The position numbers and the translations under genes were made by a program. A stretch of DNA of 64,000 nt from Niastella yeongjuensis (GTDB lineage: Bacteria > Bacteroidota > Bacteroidia > Chitinophagales > Chitinophagaceae), in NCBI RefSeq assembly GCF_900110245.1, contig NZ_FOCZ01000006.1:187004-251003 (forward strand), in the 5' to 3' direction. This document shows positions 53,269-63,233 of this stretch, piece after piece (position 1 is the first letter of the stretch; each line of letters starts with the position of its first letter). The notes below the pieces were generated by a model. It was not told the origin of the DNA, did no database searches, and worked only from the letters and a program-made list of their open reading frames with translations.

Positions 53269-54595
53269 AACCATTTTCCTTATAACATGTCTCATGATTG
53301 AAATGACAGGCTGCACGTCACCTACTCCGCGGCACGCCGGGAATCAACCACCAGCATTAACAACAGCAGTCATAGGCCAGGTAATAACGCAAATGACGGA
53401 GGTGATGGTCCATGATATTACCAATCCACCGCTGGCTGCGCGTTTTTTTTCGTATGCCTGTCTGGCCGGTTATGAAGTGGTTGCGCAAAATAATTCCGCG
53501 TTTAAAAGCATGCATGGGTCGCTAAAGGATTATCCTGCGTTAAAGCAACCCGATACCATTCAACAATACGATGTGCGCTTAAGTGCCCTGTTGGCCATGT
53601 TGGCAACAGCGCAGAAAATGCAGCCTTCGGGTAAGTTGTTAGCTGTCTTTGAACAGCAATTACTTGACTCCTGCCGCCACCTTGGTTATACGGATGATGT
53701 TATCAACAATTCAAAGCGGTATGCCATGGCAGTTAGTAAGAAAATACTGGCTTATGCCAAAGCTGACCGTTATAACCTCATCAGTAATTACCCGAGGTAT
53801 ACGCCGCTTGACAAAGCAGGATGCTGGTATCCTACTCCTCCGGCTTTTTTACCTGCGGTAGAACCATATTTCAATACGGTACGAACGTTAGCATTGGATA
53901 CCTGTATGCAATTTCCTGCACCACCGCCTGTGGCGTTTTCTACCGGAAAGAAGACTGCGTTTTACAAATTATTGCTGGCGAATTATACCGAGGGGCGAAA
54001 GGTGCCGGCAGAACACCGCATTATAGCCGCGTTTTGGGATTGTAACCCGTTTGCCATCCAGGACGATGGCCATTTGATCTTAAGCAGCAAGAAGATCTCT
54101 CCCGGTGCACATTGGCTGGGTATTACCGGTATTGCCTGTGAAAAAGCCGGTAAGGGTTTTGAAGAATCGATGCAAATTTATACCAGTGTAGCAGTAGGTT
54201 TGCTGGATGCTTTTATCTGTTGCTGGGATGAAAAATTCCGCAGCAACCGCATCCGTCCAGAAACAGCCATTCGCAAATACATCGATCCGCAATGGGTACC
54301 GGTGTTGCAAACCCCTCCTTTTCCCGAATACCTGAGCGGACATTCGGTTATTTCAGCCTGCTCGGCCACCATTCTCACCCATTTCTTTGGCAATAACTTT
54401 TCTTATACTGATAATGTAGAAGTTGCCTACGGTTTACCACCGCGTTCCTTCACCTCTTTTCAACAAGCGGCACAGGAGGCTGCCATCAGTCGTTTTTACG
54501 GCGGCATTCACTTTATGGATGCGATAGAGAATGGGTTGGTGGTGGGTGGAAAGGTAGGCCAATGGGTGATACAGAAGATGAATTTCAGGCCCTAA
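53252..54595 (+). CDS. Vanadium-dependent haloperoxidase-like lipoprotein (PAP2 superfamily)
   Basis: 447 aa from the ATG at 53252, within the end of the preceding gene. Lipoprotein signal (TIFLITCLMIEMTGC, lipidated Cys20). The phosphate/vanadate-binding pattern of this superfamily is visible in the C-terminal half: K-x6-RP (KFRSNRIRP), SGHS in PEYLSGHSVIS, and R-x3-GIH in ISRFYGGIHFMDA. Members are haloperoxidases or acid phosphatases; halide oxidation cannot be concluded. It is the last gene of the sigma-FecR-SusC-SusD-FG-GAP operon, a combination that recurs in Bacteroidota. Confidence 0.88.
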   Translation: MKRINKTIFLITCLMIEMTGCTSPTPRHAGNQPPALTTAVIGQVITQMTEVMVHDITNPPLAARFFSYACLAGYEVVAQNNSAFKSMHGSLKDYPALKQPDTIQQYDVRLSALLAMLATAQKMQPSGKLLAVFEQQLLDSCRHLGYTDDVINNSKRYAMAVSKKILAYAKADRYNLISNYPRYTPLDKAGCWYPTPPAFLPAVEPYFNTVRTLALDTCMQFPAPPPVAFSTGKKTAFYKLLLANYTEGRKVPAEHRIIAAFWDCNPFAIQDDGHLILSSKKISPGAHWLGITGIACEKAGKGFEESMQIYTSVAVGLLDAFICCWDEKFRSNRIRPETAIRKYIDPQWVPVLQTPPFPEYLSGHSVISACSATILTHFFGNNFSYTDNVEVAYGLPPRSFTSFQQAAQEAAISRFYGGIHFMDAIENGLVVGGKVGQWVIQKMNFRP

Positions 54596-54611
54596 GAAAT
54601 TGTTTCAGGCT

Positions 54612-54678
54612 GCAAGTTACAGGTTACAGGGAAAACAGCTTGCATTATAATCCTTGTAACCAGCAACCTGAAACTTGC
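54612..54678. repeat. Inverted repeat between convergent genes
   Basis: GCAAGTTACAGGTT (54612-54625) is inverted with one mismatch as AACCTGAAACTTGC (54665-54678). A T-rich stretch follows, so it may serve as a terminator for the genes ending at 54595 and 54694. Confidence 0.55.
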
Positions 54679-54693
54679 AACGGCATTTTTATT

Positions 54694-55149
54694 TTACTTT
54701 ACTGCCACCTTGATCACTACCTTCTTCACATACGCTGCTTTGTCGATCATAATATTGGGCATATGCAGATCGTGTGGAAAGAAAATAGCAAACATGCCTT
54801 GCTGTAGTACCGAAAAGAAGGATGGTTTCTCACCAAACAACATAAAATCTTTTTCGTTGTCATAAGCTTTGGAAGGTGTTTGTCCTTTCAGGAACTCATG
54901 CCCAACTCGTTCTGCTCCTGCCACGATGTATTGAATATCGATATACTTTTTATGCGATTCCATTTGCTCATTATCGGGGCTAACGGTATCGTATTCGTTT
55001 ACGATGGCAAACAGGTTTTGACCGTCCAGTTCATACTTTCCTTTTTCTACTGTTGAAAAATCAGTCTGGGCCAGGTACTCAAAAGCTTTTTTAAACAAGG
55101 GGCCCTGGTTGTAATATAAAGGTGCGTTTGACAGCAAATCTATGATCAT
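54694..55149 (-). CDS. YhcH/YjgK/YiaL-family protein (DUF386)
   Basis: 151 aa, full family length. Characteristic segments are MIIDLLSNAPLYYNQGPLFK, FSTVEKGKYELDGQNLFAIV, YDTVSPDNEQMESHKKYIDI, QYIVAGAERVGHE and MFAIFFPHDLHMPNIMI. Members are cupin-like metal-binding proteins; NanQ, a relative, speeds sialic-acid anomerisation, and others belong to sugar-catabolic operons. The specific sugar here is unknown because the gene stands alone, convergent with the haloperoxidase gene. Confidence 0.93.
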   Translation of the reverse strand: MIIDLLSNAPLYYNQGPLFKKAFEYLAQTDFSTVEKGKYELDGQNLFAIVNEYDTVSPDNEQMESHKKYIDIQYIVAGAERVGHEFLKGQTPSKAYDNEKDFMLFGEKPSFFSVLQQGMFAIFFPHDLHMPNIMIDKAAYVKKVVIKVAVK

Positions 55150-55338
55150 CTGATATAGTTATAATATTTAATGGAGGCCAAGATACTTAAAAACTTATAA
55201 ATCAGCTTGTATAATATAACGTCATAATCTATCTTCGCATACGCATTACGTTTTTATTCCGTATTAATGGTATGAAAATCAAAATGTTGGCTATTGCACG
55301 TTAGTTAATACCAAAAACCCTTTGTAATCTTTTATTCT

Positions 55339-57288
55339 ATGAAATTGAAACTACTTGTTCTGGGCTTACTGGCCGGAACCATGGCCCACGCACAACCTGT
55401 TTATAATTGGGCCAAATCTTTTGGCAGTACTGGTGATGAAAATGTCAATAAAATTGCCACAGATGCTGCCGGAAATGTTTATGTAATCGGATCGTTTTCT
55501 GGCACTGTTGATTTTGACCCGAGCCCTGTCGCACAAACCCTTGACGGTGGCAGCGAGGCTATTTTCATTGGTAAATACGATGCTTCAGGTAACCTGGCAT
55601 GGGTAAAAAGTATAAACGGAACCAATGGGGGTTATGCAATAACAGCAGATGCAGCTGGTAACGTATATGCGAGTGGCCGGTTCAGTGGCACGGTAGATTT
55701 TGACCCCGGACCACTAGCCTACCCCTTAACAAGTTCAACAATCTATGATGACGTGTTCGTTTCGAAGTTAGATGTTTCGGGCAATTTTGTTTGGGCCAGG
55801 GCGATGGGCGGCCCCGGTTTTGATGTAACTGAATCTATTGCGGTGGACGCGAGCGGAAATGTATACACGACCGGGAGCTATGAGTCAAACCAGGGAGATT
55901 TCGACCCGGGTCCGGTAGAACAACTAATTACCGGAGGGCGAACCTTTATTTCAAAACTGGATGCATCCGGAAATTATGTTTGGGCTGCATCACTGGGTGC
56001 TGAGACTGCTTATTCCATTGCTGTGGACGCTTCTAATAATGTATATACCACCGGTTATTTTTCCAGTGCAACCGCAGATTTTGACCCGGGTCCGGGAACG
56101 TATAATTTACCTTACACAAGCAACTCTGATATGTTCATCTCCAAATTAGATGCATCAGGCAATTTTGTGTGGGCCAAAGGTATGGGCGGTACCGGTAATG
56201 ATGGAGGTGACGCACTGGCATTAGACGCTTCAAATAATATCTATATTGGAGGCGGTTTCGAAGACCAATTCGATTTTGACCCGGGTACAGGCGTAACCAC
56301 TTTAAGGAGCGAAGGTGCTGATGATATTTTTATTTCAAAATTCGATGATTCGGGGAATTTATTATGGGTTAAAAGTATGGGTAACACCCATGAAGGAGAA
56401 ATTACTGACCTGGCTGTTGATGGATTGGGCAATGTGTATACCATGGGGTATTTTTATGGCACTGTTGATTTTGACCCGGGTTCAGGAACACATGAGTTAG
56501 TGTCTGCAGGCAATACCGGTGATATAGTTGTTTCCAAATTCGACCCCTCGGGCAATTATGTTTGGGCATATCAGCTGGGTAATGACACCGATGATGAAGT
56601 ATATTGGAATATAGCGGTGAAAGGGGCTGATGATGTATTAGTTACCGGAACATTTTACAACACAGTCGATTTTGACCCGGGTGCAGGAGTGAACGAATTA
56701 ACGTCTGAAGGTGATGGAGATGTGGTGATCGCTCACGTTGTACCAATTACATTGCCCCTTACGTTATTGCAATTCCAGGCTGTAAACAATGCCAAGGCAG
56801 TTCAGTTATCCTGGCAAACCACTCAGGAAGAAAATACGGCTTCCTTCTCCATTGAAAGAAGTGCGAACGGAAAAGACTTCACCACTATTGGTTCTGTGCC
56901 TGCCGCTAATACAGCTTTAAAAAACAATTATGCTTTCCCTGACGATCAACCGTTGACGGGTACCGGCTTTTACCGGTTAAAAATGATCGACCGTAACGGG
57001 AGATTTAATTACAGTGCTACGGTAACAGTAAGAAGAAATGAAAATGGCGTAGCCTTACTGCTGTCACCCAATCCGGTAAAAGATGTATTGTATGTTCAAG
57101 CCAAGGGCAGTGAGTCTGCAACCGTTCAGATCGCAGATGTAAATGGCCGGATCCTGCAACAGCAAAAAGTATCGCTTAATGGCAATACTTCGTTTTCTAT
57201 AAGTGTTCAATCGCTGCCGGCAGGAAGTTATTATTTGATAGTAAAAGGAAAAGAAACAAAACAGGTACAGCAATTCCTGAAACAATAA
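55339..57288 (+). CDS. T9SS-secreted SBBP beta-propeller repeat protein
   Basis: 649 aa. Signal peptide (KLKLLVLGLLAGTMAHA-Q). Seven repeats of about 60-65 residues follow, each with a WAKSFG/WAKGMG-type strand, a DAAGNVYVIGSFSGTV-type strand and the hallmark DFDPGP/DFDPGTG loop (SBBP type), residues about 20-465. A fibronectin-like region (LLQFQAVNNAKAVQLSWQTT) precedes a T9SS sorting domain (LLLSPNPVKDVLYVQAKGSE ... GSYYLIVKGKETKQVQQFLK). It is expected to be exported by the type IX system. The acidic DFDPG loops may bind calcium. No partner gene is adjacent. Confidence 0.9.
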   Translation: MKLKLLVLGLLAGTMAHAQPVYNWAKSFGSTGDENVNKIATDAAGNVYVIGSFSGTVDFDPSPVAQTLDGGSEAIFIGKYDASGNLAWVKSINGTNGGYAITADAAGNVYASGRFSGTVDFDPGPLAYPLTSSTIYDDVFVSKLDVSGNFVWARAMGGPGFDVTESIAVDASGNVYTTGSYESNQGDFDPGPVEQLITGGRTFISKLDASGNYVWAASLGAETAYSIAVDASNNVYTTGYFSSATADFDPGPGTYNLPYTSNSDMFISKLDASGNFVWAKGMGGTGNDGGDALALDASNNIYIGGGFEDQFDFDPGTGVTTLRSEGADDIFISKFDDSGNLLWVKSMGNTHEGEITDLAVDGLGNVYTMGYFYGTVDFDPGSGTHELVSAGNTGDIVVSKFDPSGNYVWAYQLGNDTDDEVYWNIAVKGADDVLVTGTFYNTVDFDPGAGVNELTSEGDGDVVIAHVVPITLPLTLLQFQAVNNAKAVQLSWQTTQEENTASFSIERSANGKDFTTIGSVPAANTALKNNYAFPDDQPLTGTGFYRLKMIDRNGRFNYSATVTVRRNENGVALLLSPNPVKDVLYVQAKGSESATVQIADVNGRILQQQKVSLNGNTSFSISVQSLPAGSYYLIVKGKETKQVQQFLKQ

Positions 57289-57302
57289 ATACAGCATACA
57301 AA

Positions 57303-57347
57303 AAAAAGAAAGACCTGCCGGTAACTCCGGCAGGTCTTTCTTTTTTT
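57303..57347. terminator. Bidirectional terminator between convergent genes
   Basis: AAAGACCTGCCGG pairs with CCGGCAGGTCTTT around TAACT, with an A run on the left and T7 on the right. It serves the SBBP-repeat gene and the convergent porin-like gene. Confidence 0.93.
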
Positions 57348-57356
57348 ATCATCTAA

Positions 57357-58739
57357 TTAAAAGAAGATCTGATATTGCAACACTACACTGTTCTTACGCG
57401 GGCCTGCTGCAACCGCATTGGCAACTAACTCATAAGTTGGCCGGTTCTGCCAGTCGAGCGTGAATTTTGATTTATGGCCATTCAGCAGGCAATTGATGCC
57501 GGCATTGTATACATTCATTTGTTTGCCCTCCAATCGGTCGAACTTGGCGCTGGTGAAGGAGAGGTAAGGCATAAAACGGCTCTTGCTGTTTAAAAATTTC
57601 TCCGGAAACAAATAACCAACCTGCGAATAAATCACCTTGCCGGTCCCAAACATGGGATAACTATTACCATGAGTTGGCCCTTGCAAAGGGATAGCATTTG
57701 GATCTATGGAGCCATTGGCCGGGTTCATTGACCCATTATACCGCATATAATTGGTGCCGTAGTTGGTGTTGAAAAAACCAGCATAAGCGGATATTGCATC
57801 CTGTTTGCTGCTCAATGGCATATCGAGAAAACTTTCTACTGCAAAATGTTTCATATCCTGGAAGATGGTATCAGTGCCTGCATTTTCCTGCCGCCACATG
57901 GCATCCTGCTGATAAATACCACCCACAGCGATATTGAAGATCTTTTTCTTTCCTAAATACGTCCCGGTCATATAAGGCGTAGTATGGTTCTCATGATCAA
58001 AGAACTGGTAAATAAGATAGGCTTGTGGTTGCAACTGATGTCCCACACCGGCAAAGCTGGCATTCTTGTTTAGCTGAAAGGTGGTTCCCGATGAAGTAAT
58101 AGGAAAAGGATCGCTGAGCACAAACCGGTAATCGAATTTACCAACCTGACCACGGGCATAAATACTCAGTTTGCGACTGAATTGATCTATCTGGTCAACA
58201 GTAGATTGCACAAAAACAGGAACATCCATCGTCATGATGCTGCTTACACTGGGTTGTGAGAACCGCGACAGGCCATTGGCAATGGTAAGTCCGCCGCCAA
58301 TTTTCAACTGGTTGCCCTTTGACACTTTGTATTCGCACAGGGCGTCGTGAAAAAAGGTGGCCAGTTTCCGGTTGTTTCCGGTATTGAACTGGCTGTTGAA
58401 ATTGTTCATCCCAAACTGGAAATAGATAAATACATTATCGGTCAGCTGGCCAAACGCCTGAAAACGGGTGCGGCGTAAACCGATGTCAACTGAATTGTCT
58501 TTGGGCTTATTTTCAATGGTGGTGTACGGATTGTTTTCGTTGAACCGCACCCAGGTCTGGTTCATCACCGTAAATTGAAAATAATGACTGCCGTCTGCAT
58601 TCAGGTTGAACTTTAAACCATCTTTATCAGGCGAAGGTGGTGGTGGAGGCACGGGCGTGGTAGTTGCCGCGTCCTGGTCCACTTGCGCCTGAACACACAG
58701 GGAGAGGAAAAGTAATAAAACAATAGATACTGATCTCAT
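57357..58739 (-). CDS. Porin-like outer-membrane protein (OprP/phosphate-selective porin type)
   Basis: 460 aa. Signal peptide (MRSVSIVLLLFLSLCVQAQ), then a proline-rich spacer (TTTPVPPPPPSPDKDG, about 28-42) and a beta-barrel: LKFNLNADGSHYFQFTVMNQ, RFQAFGQLTDNVFIYFQFGM, then SKFTLDWQNRPTYE near the end and a terminal QYQIFF. The alternating aromatic strands and final Phe indicate an outer-membrane barrel of the porin O/P kind. Substrate is not readable. It is transcribed alone on the minus strand. Confidence 0.82.
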   Translation of the reverse strand: MRSVSIVLLLFLSLCVQAQVDQDAATTTPVPPPPPSPDKDGLKFNLNADGSHYFQFTVMNQTWVRFNENNPYTTIENKPKDNSVDIGLRRTRFQAFGQLTDNVFIYFQFGMNNFNSQFNTGNNRKLATFFHDALCEYKVSKGNQLKIGGGLTIANGLSRFSQPSVSSIMTMDVPVFVQSTVDQIDQFSRKLSIYARGQVGKFDYRFVLSDPFPITSSGTTFQLNKNASFAGVGHQLQPQAYLIYQFFDHENHTTPYMTGTYLGKKKIFNIAVGGIYQQDAMWRQENAGTDTIFQDMKHFAVESFLDMPLSSKQDAISAYAGFFNTNYGTNYMRYNGSMNPANGSIDPNAIPLQGPTHGNSYPMFGTGKVIYSQVGYLFPEKFLNSKSRFMPYLSFTSAKFDRLEGKQMNVYNAGINCLLNGHKSKFTLDWQNRPTYELVANAVAAGPRKNSVVLQYQIFF

Positions 58740-59069
58740 GGTCGTTTTCTTTAGGACAGCGAATATAGCAATGAGAATCTGTTCCGGCTATCCGAAAGAA
58801 TTAAAAGACGTTAAGAATCAGTATTATTGGAGGTGATTAATGGAAAGTGCTTTTCAATAATGACAAACAATCGAGCCGCCCAATAGAGACCTGGGCATGG
58901 TCATTAGATGGCACAATCGCAAGAGGCGTAACAAATGTAACTAATATTTTTTGTAGATCATAATTTATTGATCCCGGTCAAAACTTCAAATAAAAAACCC
59001 GCCTCCCCGCATAGCGGGGCGACGGGCACTGACTGATAGCATTAATCTTGTTCTACTTAAAACACAAGA
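58740..59069. other. 330-bp gene-free gap
   Basis: No credible frame is visible. The part near 58991-59027 is the terminator of the GH3 gene, and the end next to 58739 should hold the promoter of the porin-like gene. Confidence 0.5.
58991..59027 (-). terminator. Terminator of the GH3 gene
   Basis: CCCCGC-ATA-GCGGGG with an outer CCCG/CGGG extension forms a strong stem; in minus-strand sense a run of six T follows. It lies about 43 bp after the stop codon at 59070. Confidence 0.85.
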
Positions 59070-61448
59070 TTATTTTGAAGACAAATCATGGCCAACTTTC
59101 AACTCAACCTTTTGAACATCGGTAGAATTGCGTCCTACCATACATTCAAAAATGCCATCTTCTACAACGAATTGCATATCGGCATTCCAGAAGGCGAGTT
59201 TGTTGGCATCAATGGTAAAGGAAACTTTTTTTGTTTGTCCGGGTTCAAGGGTAATGCGTGTAAAGTCTTTCAGCTCTTTTACCGGCCGGGTTACACTGCT
59301 TACTTTTTGATGAATATATAATTGTACAATTTCATCGCCTTTCACGTTACCGGTATTGGTTACATCTACCTCTACCGTTCCATACACCTTTTCTGATGGT
59401 TCAGAGGAAGTACCGCCCATTTTCTTAGGCGCCGCAGCTGCTAATTGCACGCGGGGCTTTGAATAACTGAAGGTGGTATAACTTAGCCCATAGCCAAATG
59501 GGAACAGGGGCGATTTTTCTTCTGTTACATAATTAAAGTACTGTGCACTGGGTTTGTGGTTATAAAAAACCGGTACCTGTCCGGTTGACCGGGGGTAGGT
59601 AATCGTTAATTTACCAGAAGGGTTCACATCACCAAACAGGATATTGGCGAAGGCATTACCCGCTTCTTCTCCCATAAACCATCCATCCACAATGGCAGTC
59701 ACTTGTTGAGCGACGAAAGGAATGGCTAAAGGCCGGCCATGGGTTAAATAAACAATCACTGGTTTACCGGTGGCCAGCATGGCTTTTGCCAGGTCTTCCT
59801 GCTGACTTTGTAAACGCAGATCGGGCATATCGCCAAAGTGATTGGGTCCCCAGGTTTCGCGTGATAACTGTTCGTTCTCTCCGATGGCCAGCACTACCAC
59901 ATCGGCCTGTTGTGCTGTTTTAACGGCTTCGTCAATCAGTTGCGCATTTTCCGTTGCTGATGGGAAAATGATGGTATCTATATATTGATAGTTGTTCTGG
60001 CTGATGGTATCGCCATTGGTGGTAATGCGGCAGCCTTTTGCATACAAAACTTCTGCGCTTCCCTGTACTTTATTCTTTATCCCTTCCAGCAATGAAATGT
60101 TTTTGGAGGGCAGACCGGAATAATCACCGAGGTAATTGGTGGCAGCCATAGGCCCTATTACGGCGATCTTTTTATACTGATCTTTTTTCAATGGCAGCAG
60201 GTTGTTTGTATTCTTCAACAAAACCATCGATTCTTCGGCAACTTTCAAAGCCAGTGACCGGCCATCGGCCAACGCTGCATTCTGTTTCGCCTTCTCCAGG
60301 TCAATCGGTTGTTGCTGATCGAACAAACCCAGCCTGAATTTCAATTCCAGTATTCTGGCCACAGCACTGTCGAGTGCTTTGGGGCTGATCTTATTTTCTT
60401 TTACCAGCTCGCCCAGGTGGCGGTAATTAATACCATAAGGCAAATCGGTGGTTACCCCGGCATTGAACGCTTTGAGCGCAGCAGCCTTCTGGTCGGCAGC
60501 TATGAAATGTTTATTCCATAGCTGATCTATGCCAAACCAGTCGCTCACTACCACCCCATTATAATTCCATTCTTTGCGTAACACATCTTTCAACAACCAT
60601 TTATTGGCGTGTGAGGGGATGCCATCGATTTCATTATAGGAAGCCATAATACCGGCGGGATTGGCGTTTTTTATGCACAGGCGAAAGGGTTCCATATGGG
60701 CTTCGCGTATAACCCGTAAAGAATAGTTGGCAGGTGCCTGGTTATCGCCCCCCTCCGATTGGCCATGACCAGAAAAATGTTTCAGGGTGGCGCCTACATG
60801 ATCAGCAGCAATAGCACCATTATTACTACCCTGAAAACCCCTTACGATGGCGCTGCCGAGGGTTCCGCACAAATATGGGTCTTCGCCCAGGGTTTCACCG
60901 GTTCGGCCCCAGCGTGGGTCGCGGCAAACATCTACCACCGGCGCCAGTACCAGGCTGGTGCCCCGTACACGGGCCTGCTTAGCCGCATGGGTATATATCT
61001 TTTCCAGCAGCGCAGGATCCCAGGAACAGGCCAGGCCTATACCATGGGGGAAAACGTCTACCTCGCGTTGCACCAGTCCATGGTGTGCTTCATCAATAAA
61101 AATAATGGGAATACCCAGTCTGGTTTTGTGTACCATATAATCCTGTAACCTGTTTCGGGCGGCTATGGTAACTTCCATGGTTTCATCAAAGGCAGGGTTC
61201 ATCATGCCCATCCCGTTTTTGAACAGGGAATCCAGCTTGGGCGTATTGTTGAACAGTTTATCGTCCAGTTTTGGCCGGCCGGCATGCATGGTTTGCAACT
61301 GGGCCACTTTTTCATCCAGCGTCATACGCAAAAGCAGGTCTGTAACCCGTTTGGCAGTGGGTGCTTTGGCGTCTTTGTAGACAGGTTGTTGTGCGTAGGA
61401 AAAGCTGATACAACAAATAAAAAAACAGACAAGCGTAGCAAATTTCAT
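59070..61448 (-). CDS. GH3 beta-glucosidase/beta-xylosidase, exported (BglX-like)
   Basis: 792 aa from the ATG at 61448; the frame opens 12 codons earlier without a better start. Signal peptide (KFATLVCFFICCISFSYA-Q). The GH3 N-terminal barrel shows RLGIPIIFIDEAHHG, TLKHFSGHGQSEGG (KH-x-sugar-binding) and the nucleophile D303 in NGVVVSDWFGID; the alpha/beta sandwich (about 400-630) and a C-terminal fibronectin III-like domain (EVDVTNTGNVKGDEIVQLYI) follow. The enzyme removes terminal beta-linked glucose or xylose in the periplasm. It is distant from the xylan locus but could act on the same oligosaccharides. Confidence 0.93.
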   Translation of the reverse strand: MKFATLVCFFICCISFSYAQQPVYKDAKAPTAKRVTDLLLRMTLDEKVAQLQTMHAGRPKLDDKLFNNTPKLDSLFKNGMGMMNPAFDETMEVTIAARNRLQDYMVHKTRLGIPIIFIDEAHHGLVQREVDVFPHGIGLACSWDPALLEKIYTHAAKQARVRGTSLVLAPVVDVCRDPRWGRTGETLGEDPYLCGTLGSAIVRGFQGSNNGAIAADHVGATLKHFSGHGQSEGGDNQAPANYSLRVIREAHMEPFRLCIKNANPAGIMASYNEIDGIPSHANKWLLKDVLRKEWNYNGVVVSDWFGIDQLWNKHFIAADQKAAALKAFNAGVTTDLPYGINYRHLGELVKENKISPKALDSAVARILELKFRLGLFDQQQPIDLEKAKQNAALADGRSLALKVAEESMVLLKNTNNLLPLKKDQYKKIAVIGPMAATNYLGDYSGLPSKNISLLEGIKNKVQGSAEVLYAKGCRITTNGDTISQNNYQYIDTIIFPSATENAQLIDEAVKTAQQADVVVLAIGENEQLSRETWGPNHFGDMPDLRLQSQQEDLAKAMLATGKPVIVYLTHGRPLAIPFVAQQVTAIVDGWFMGEEAGNAFANILFGDVNPSGKLTITYPRSTGQVPVFYNHKPSAQYFNYVTEEKSPLFPFGYGLSYTTFSYSKPRVQLAAAAPKKMGGTSSEPSEKVYGTVEVDVTNTGNVKGDEIVQLYIHQKVSSVTRPVKELKDFTRITLEPGQTKKVSFTIDANKLAFWNADMQFVVEDGIFECMVGRNSTDVQKVELKVGHDLSSK

Positions 61449-61496
61449 ATTGAACAGTTGATTTTTTAGTAAACAAGTGTTCATGCCGCCTGTTAT

Positions 61497-61703
61497 TTAG
61501 CAGGCAGTACATGCGGGTACTGTCATGAAATTTGGTTGGGAATTGCCTGGAAGAGGACCAAGGTAGGAAAAAAAGCCTGTTTGATGCCTGAAATTCATTA
61601 AAATATCTGCTTTTTTGTGGGCTTCCTTTGCAAATTTTTTAATGATAGGGTAACATTCAACGGTTTGTTCAACAGATATAGCCAGAATTTGATATTTTTT
61701 CAT
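61497..61703 (-). CDS. Possible small protein, 68 aa
   Basis: An ATG-started frame in the 346-bp gap between the GH3 and leuC genes: KKYQILAISVEQTVECYPII, then KKFAKEAHKKADILMNFRHQ. The first half has a plausible amphipathic make-up; the second half (GPLPGNSQPNFMTVPACTAC) looks random. There is no promoter, relative or family that I can see. It may be chance. Confidence 0.25.
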   Translation of the reverse strand: MKKYQILAISVEQTVECYPIIKKFAKEAHKKADILMNFRHQTGFFSYLGPLPGNSQPNFMTVPACTAC

Positions 61704-61794
61704 TTTTGACTACTCTATTAGAAAAAAATCACTTAAAGCCCTTATAATCTGACTATATTTCAAGAATTTTGCAACTTGATTTAAATTATATAAA

Positions 61795-63198
61795 ATGAGC
61801 AAAACCCCCGCTGCATTATTCGACAAAGTATGGGATTCGCATGTGGTCAGGCATATAGAAGATGGCCCCGATGTGTTGTTTATTGACCGGCATTTTATTC
61901 ATGAGGTAACCAGTCCCGTAGCATTTTTGGGTCTGGAAAGCCGGGGATTGAAAGTGATGTTCCCCGAAAAAACCTTTGCAACCGCCGATCATAATACCCC
62001 CACCATTAACCAGCATTTGCCGGTAGAGGATCCCCTGTCGGCCAACCAGCTGAAGGCCCTGGAAAGCAACTCGGCAAAATATGGTATTTCACACTGGGGA
62101 CTGGGCAATCCTAAAAATGGTATTGTGCACGTTGTGGGTCCCGAAAACGGTATTACCCTTCCGGGTATGACCATCGTTTGCGGAGATTCGCATACTTCTA
62201 CCCATGGTGCTTTTGGCGCAATCGCATTTGGCATTGGAACTTCTGAAGTTGAGATGGTACTCAGCAGCCAGTGTATTATGCAGCCACGCCCCAAGAAAAT
62301 GCGTATTAATGTAAATGGCAAGCTTGGAAAAGGCATTGTGCCCAAAGACGTGGTACTGTACATCATTTCAAAGCTCACAGCCGCCGGCGCTACCGGTTAT
62401 TTTGTTGAATTTGCCGGTGACGTGTTCGAGAACATGACCATGGAAGGCCGTATGACCGTTTGCAACATGAGTATTGAAATGGGTGCCCGCGGTGGTATGG
62501 TTGCTCCCGACGAAACCACTTTCAACTACATTAAAGGCCGTGAGAAAGCCCCCAAAGGTGAAGCCTGGGACAAAGCGCTGGCCTACTGGAAAACGCTGAA
62601 AACAGAAGAAGGTGCTTTCTTCGATAAAGAATACGAATTCAACGGCGCCGATATTGAACCCATGATCACCTATGGTACCAACCCTGGTATGGGCATCGGC
62701 ATTACCAAACATATTCCTACTGCCGCGCAAATTGGCAGCAGCAAAGCGACTTACGATAAGTCGTTAGCCTATATGGATTTCCATGAGGATGATACCATGA
62801 TCGGCAAAAAGATCGATTACGTATTCATCGGTAGCTGTACCAATGGCCGCATCGAGGATTTCCGTGCTTTTGCATCGGTGATCAAGGGCCGTAAAAAAGC
62901 AGATCATGTAACTGCCTGGATAGTTCCCGGTTCGCACATTGTTGAACAGCAGATCAAGGAGGAAGGCATCCTGGATATTTTGCTGGCAGCAGGTTTCCAG
63001 TTACGTCAACCTGGTTGTTCAGCCTGTTTGGCCATGAATGACGACAAGATCCCCGCCGGTAAGTATGCAGTGAGCACCAGCAACCGTAACTTCGAAGGCC
63101 GTCAGGGTCCTGGCGCCAGAACATTGTTGGCCAGCCCGCTGGTAGCAGCTGCGGCAGCGGTTACAGGTTTCGTAACCGATCCGCGCGAGTTGATCTAA
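61795..63198 (+). CDS. leuC: 3-isopropylmalate dehydratase large subunit
   Basis: 467 aa, the bacterial LeuC length. The three [4Fe-4S] cysteines are C348 ([11 protein letters not shown]), C408 and C411 (GCSACLAMN), as in E. coli LeuC. Other markers are TVDHNTPT-equivalent [28 protein letters not shown] and [15 protein letters not shown]. With LeuD it isomerises 2-isopropylmalate to 3-isopropylmalate in leucine synthesis (and citramalate in the isoleucine route). It is the first gene of a leuC-leuD-synthase operon, 35 bp before leuD. Confidence 0.97.
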   Translation: MSKTPAALFDKVWDSHVVRHIEDGPDVLFIDRHFIHEVTSPVAFLGLESRGLKVMFPEKTFATADHNTPTINQHLPVEDPLSANQLKALESNSAKYGISHWGLGNPKNGIVHVVGPENGITLPGMTIVCGDSHTSTHGAFGAIAFGIGTSEVEMVLSSQCIMQPRPKKMRINVNGKLGKGIVPKDVVLYIISKLTAAGATGYFVEFAGDVFENMTMEGRMTVCNMSIEMGARGGMVAPDETTFNYIKGREKAPKGEAWDKALAYWKTLKTEEGAFFDKEYEFNGADIEPMITYGTNPGMGIGITKHIPTAAQIGSSKATYDKSLAYMDFHEDDTMIGKKIDYVFIGSCTNGRIEDFRAFASVIKGRKKADHVTAWIVPGSHIVEQQIKEEGILDILLAAGFQLRQPGCSACLAMNDDKIPAGKYAVSTSNRNFEGRQGPGARTLLASPLVAAAAAVTGFVTDPRELI

Positions 63199-63233
63199 TC
63201 AAGAACTTAAAACTTTCAACTTAGAACTTAACA

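Noticed and set aside
61497-61703. Leader peptide for leucine attenuation.
   Set aside because: The frame is on the minus strand, opposite to leuC, and carries no run of leucine codons.
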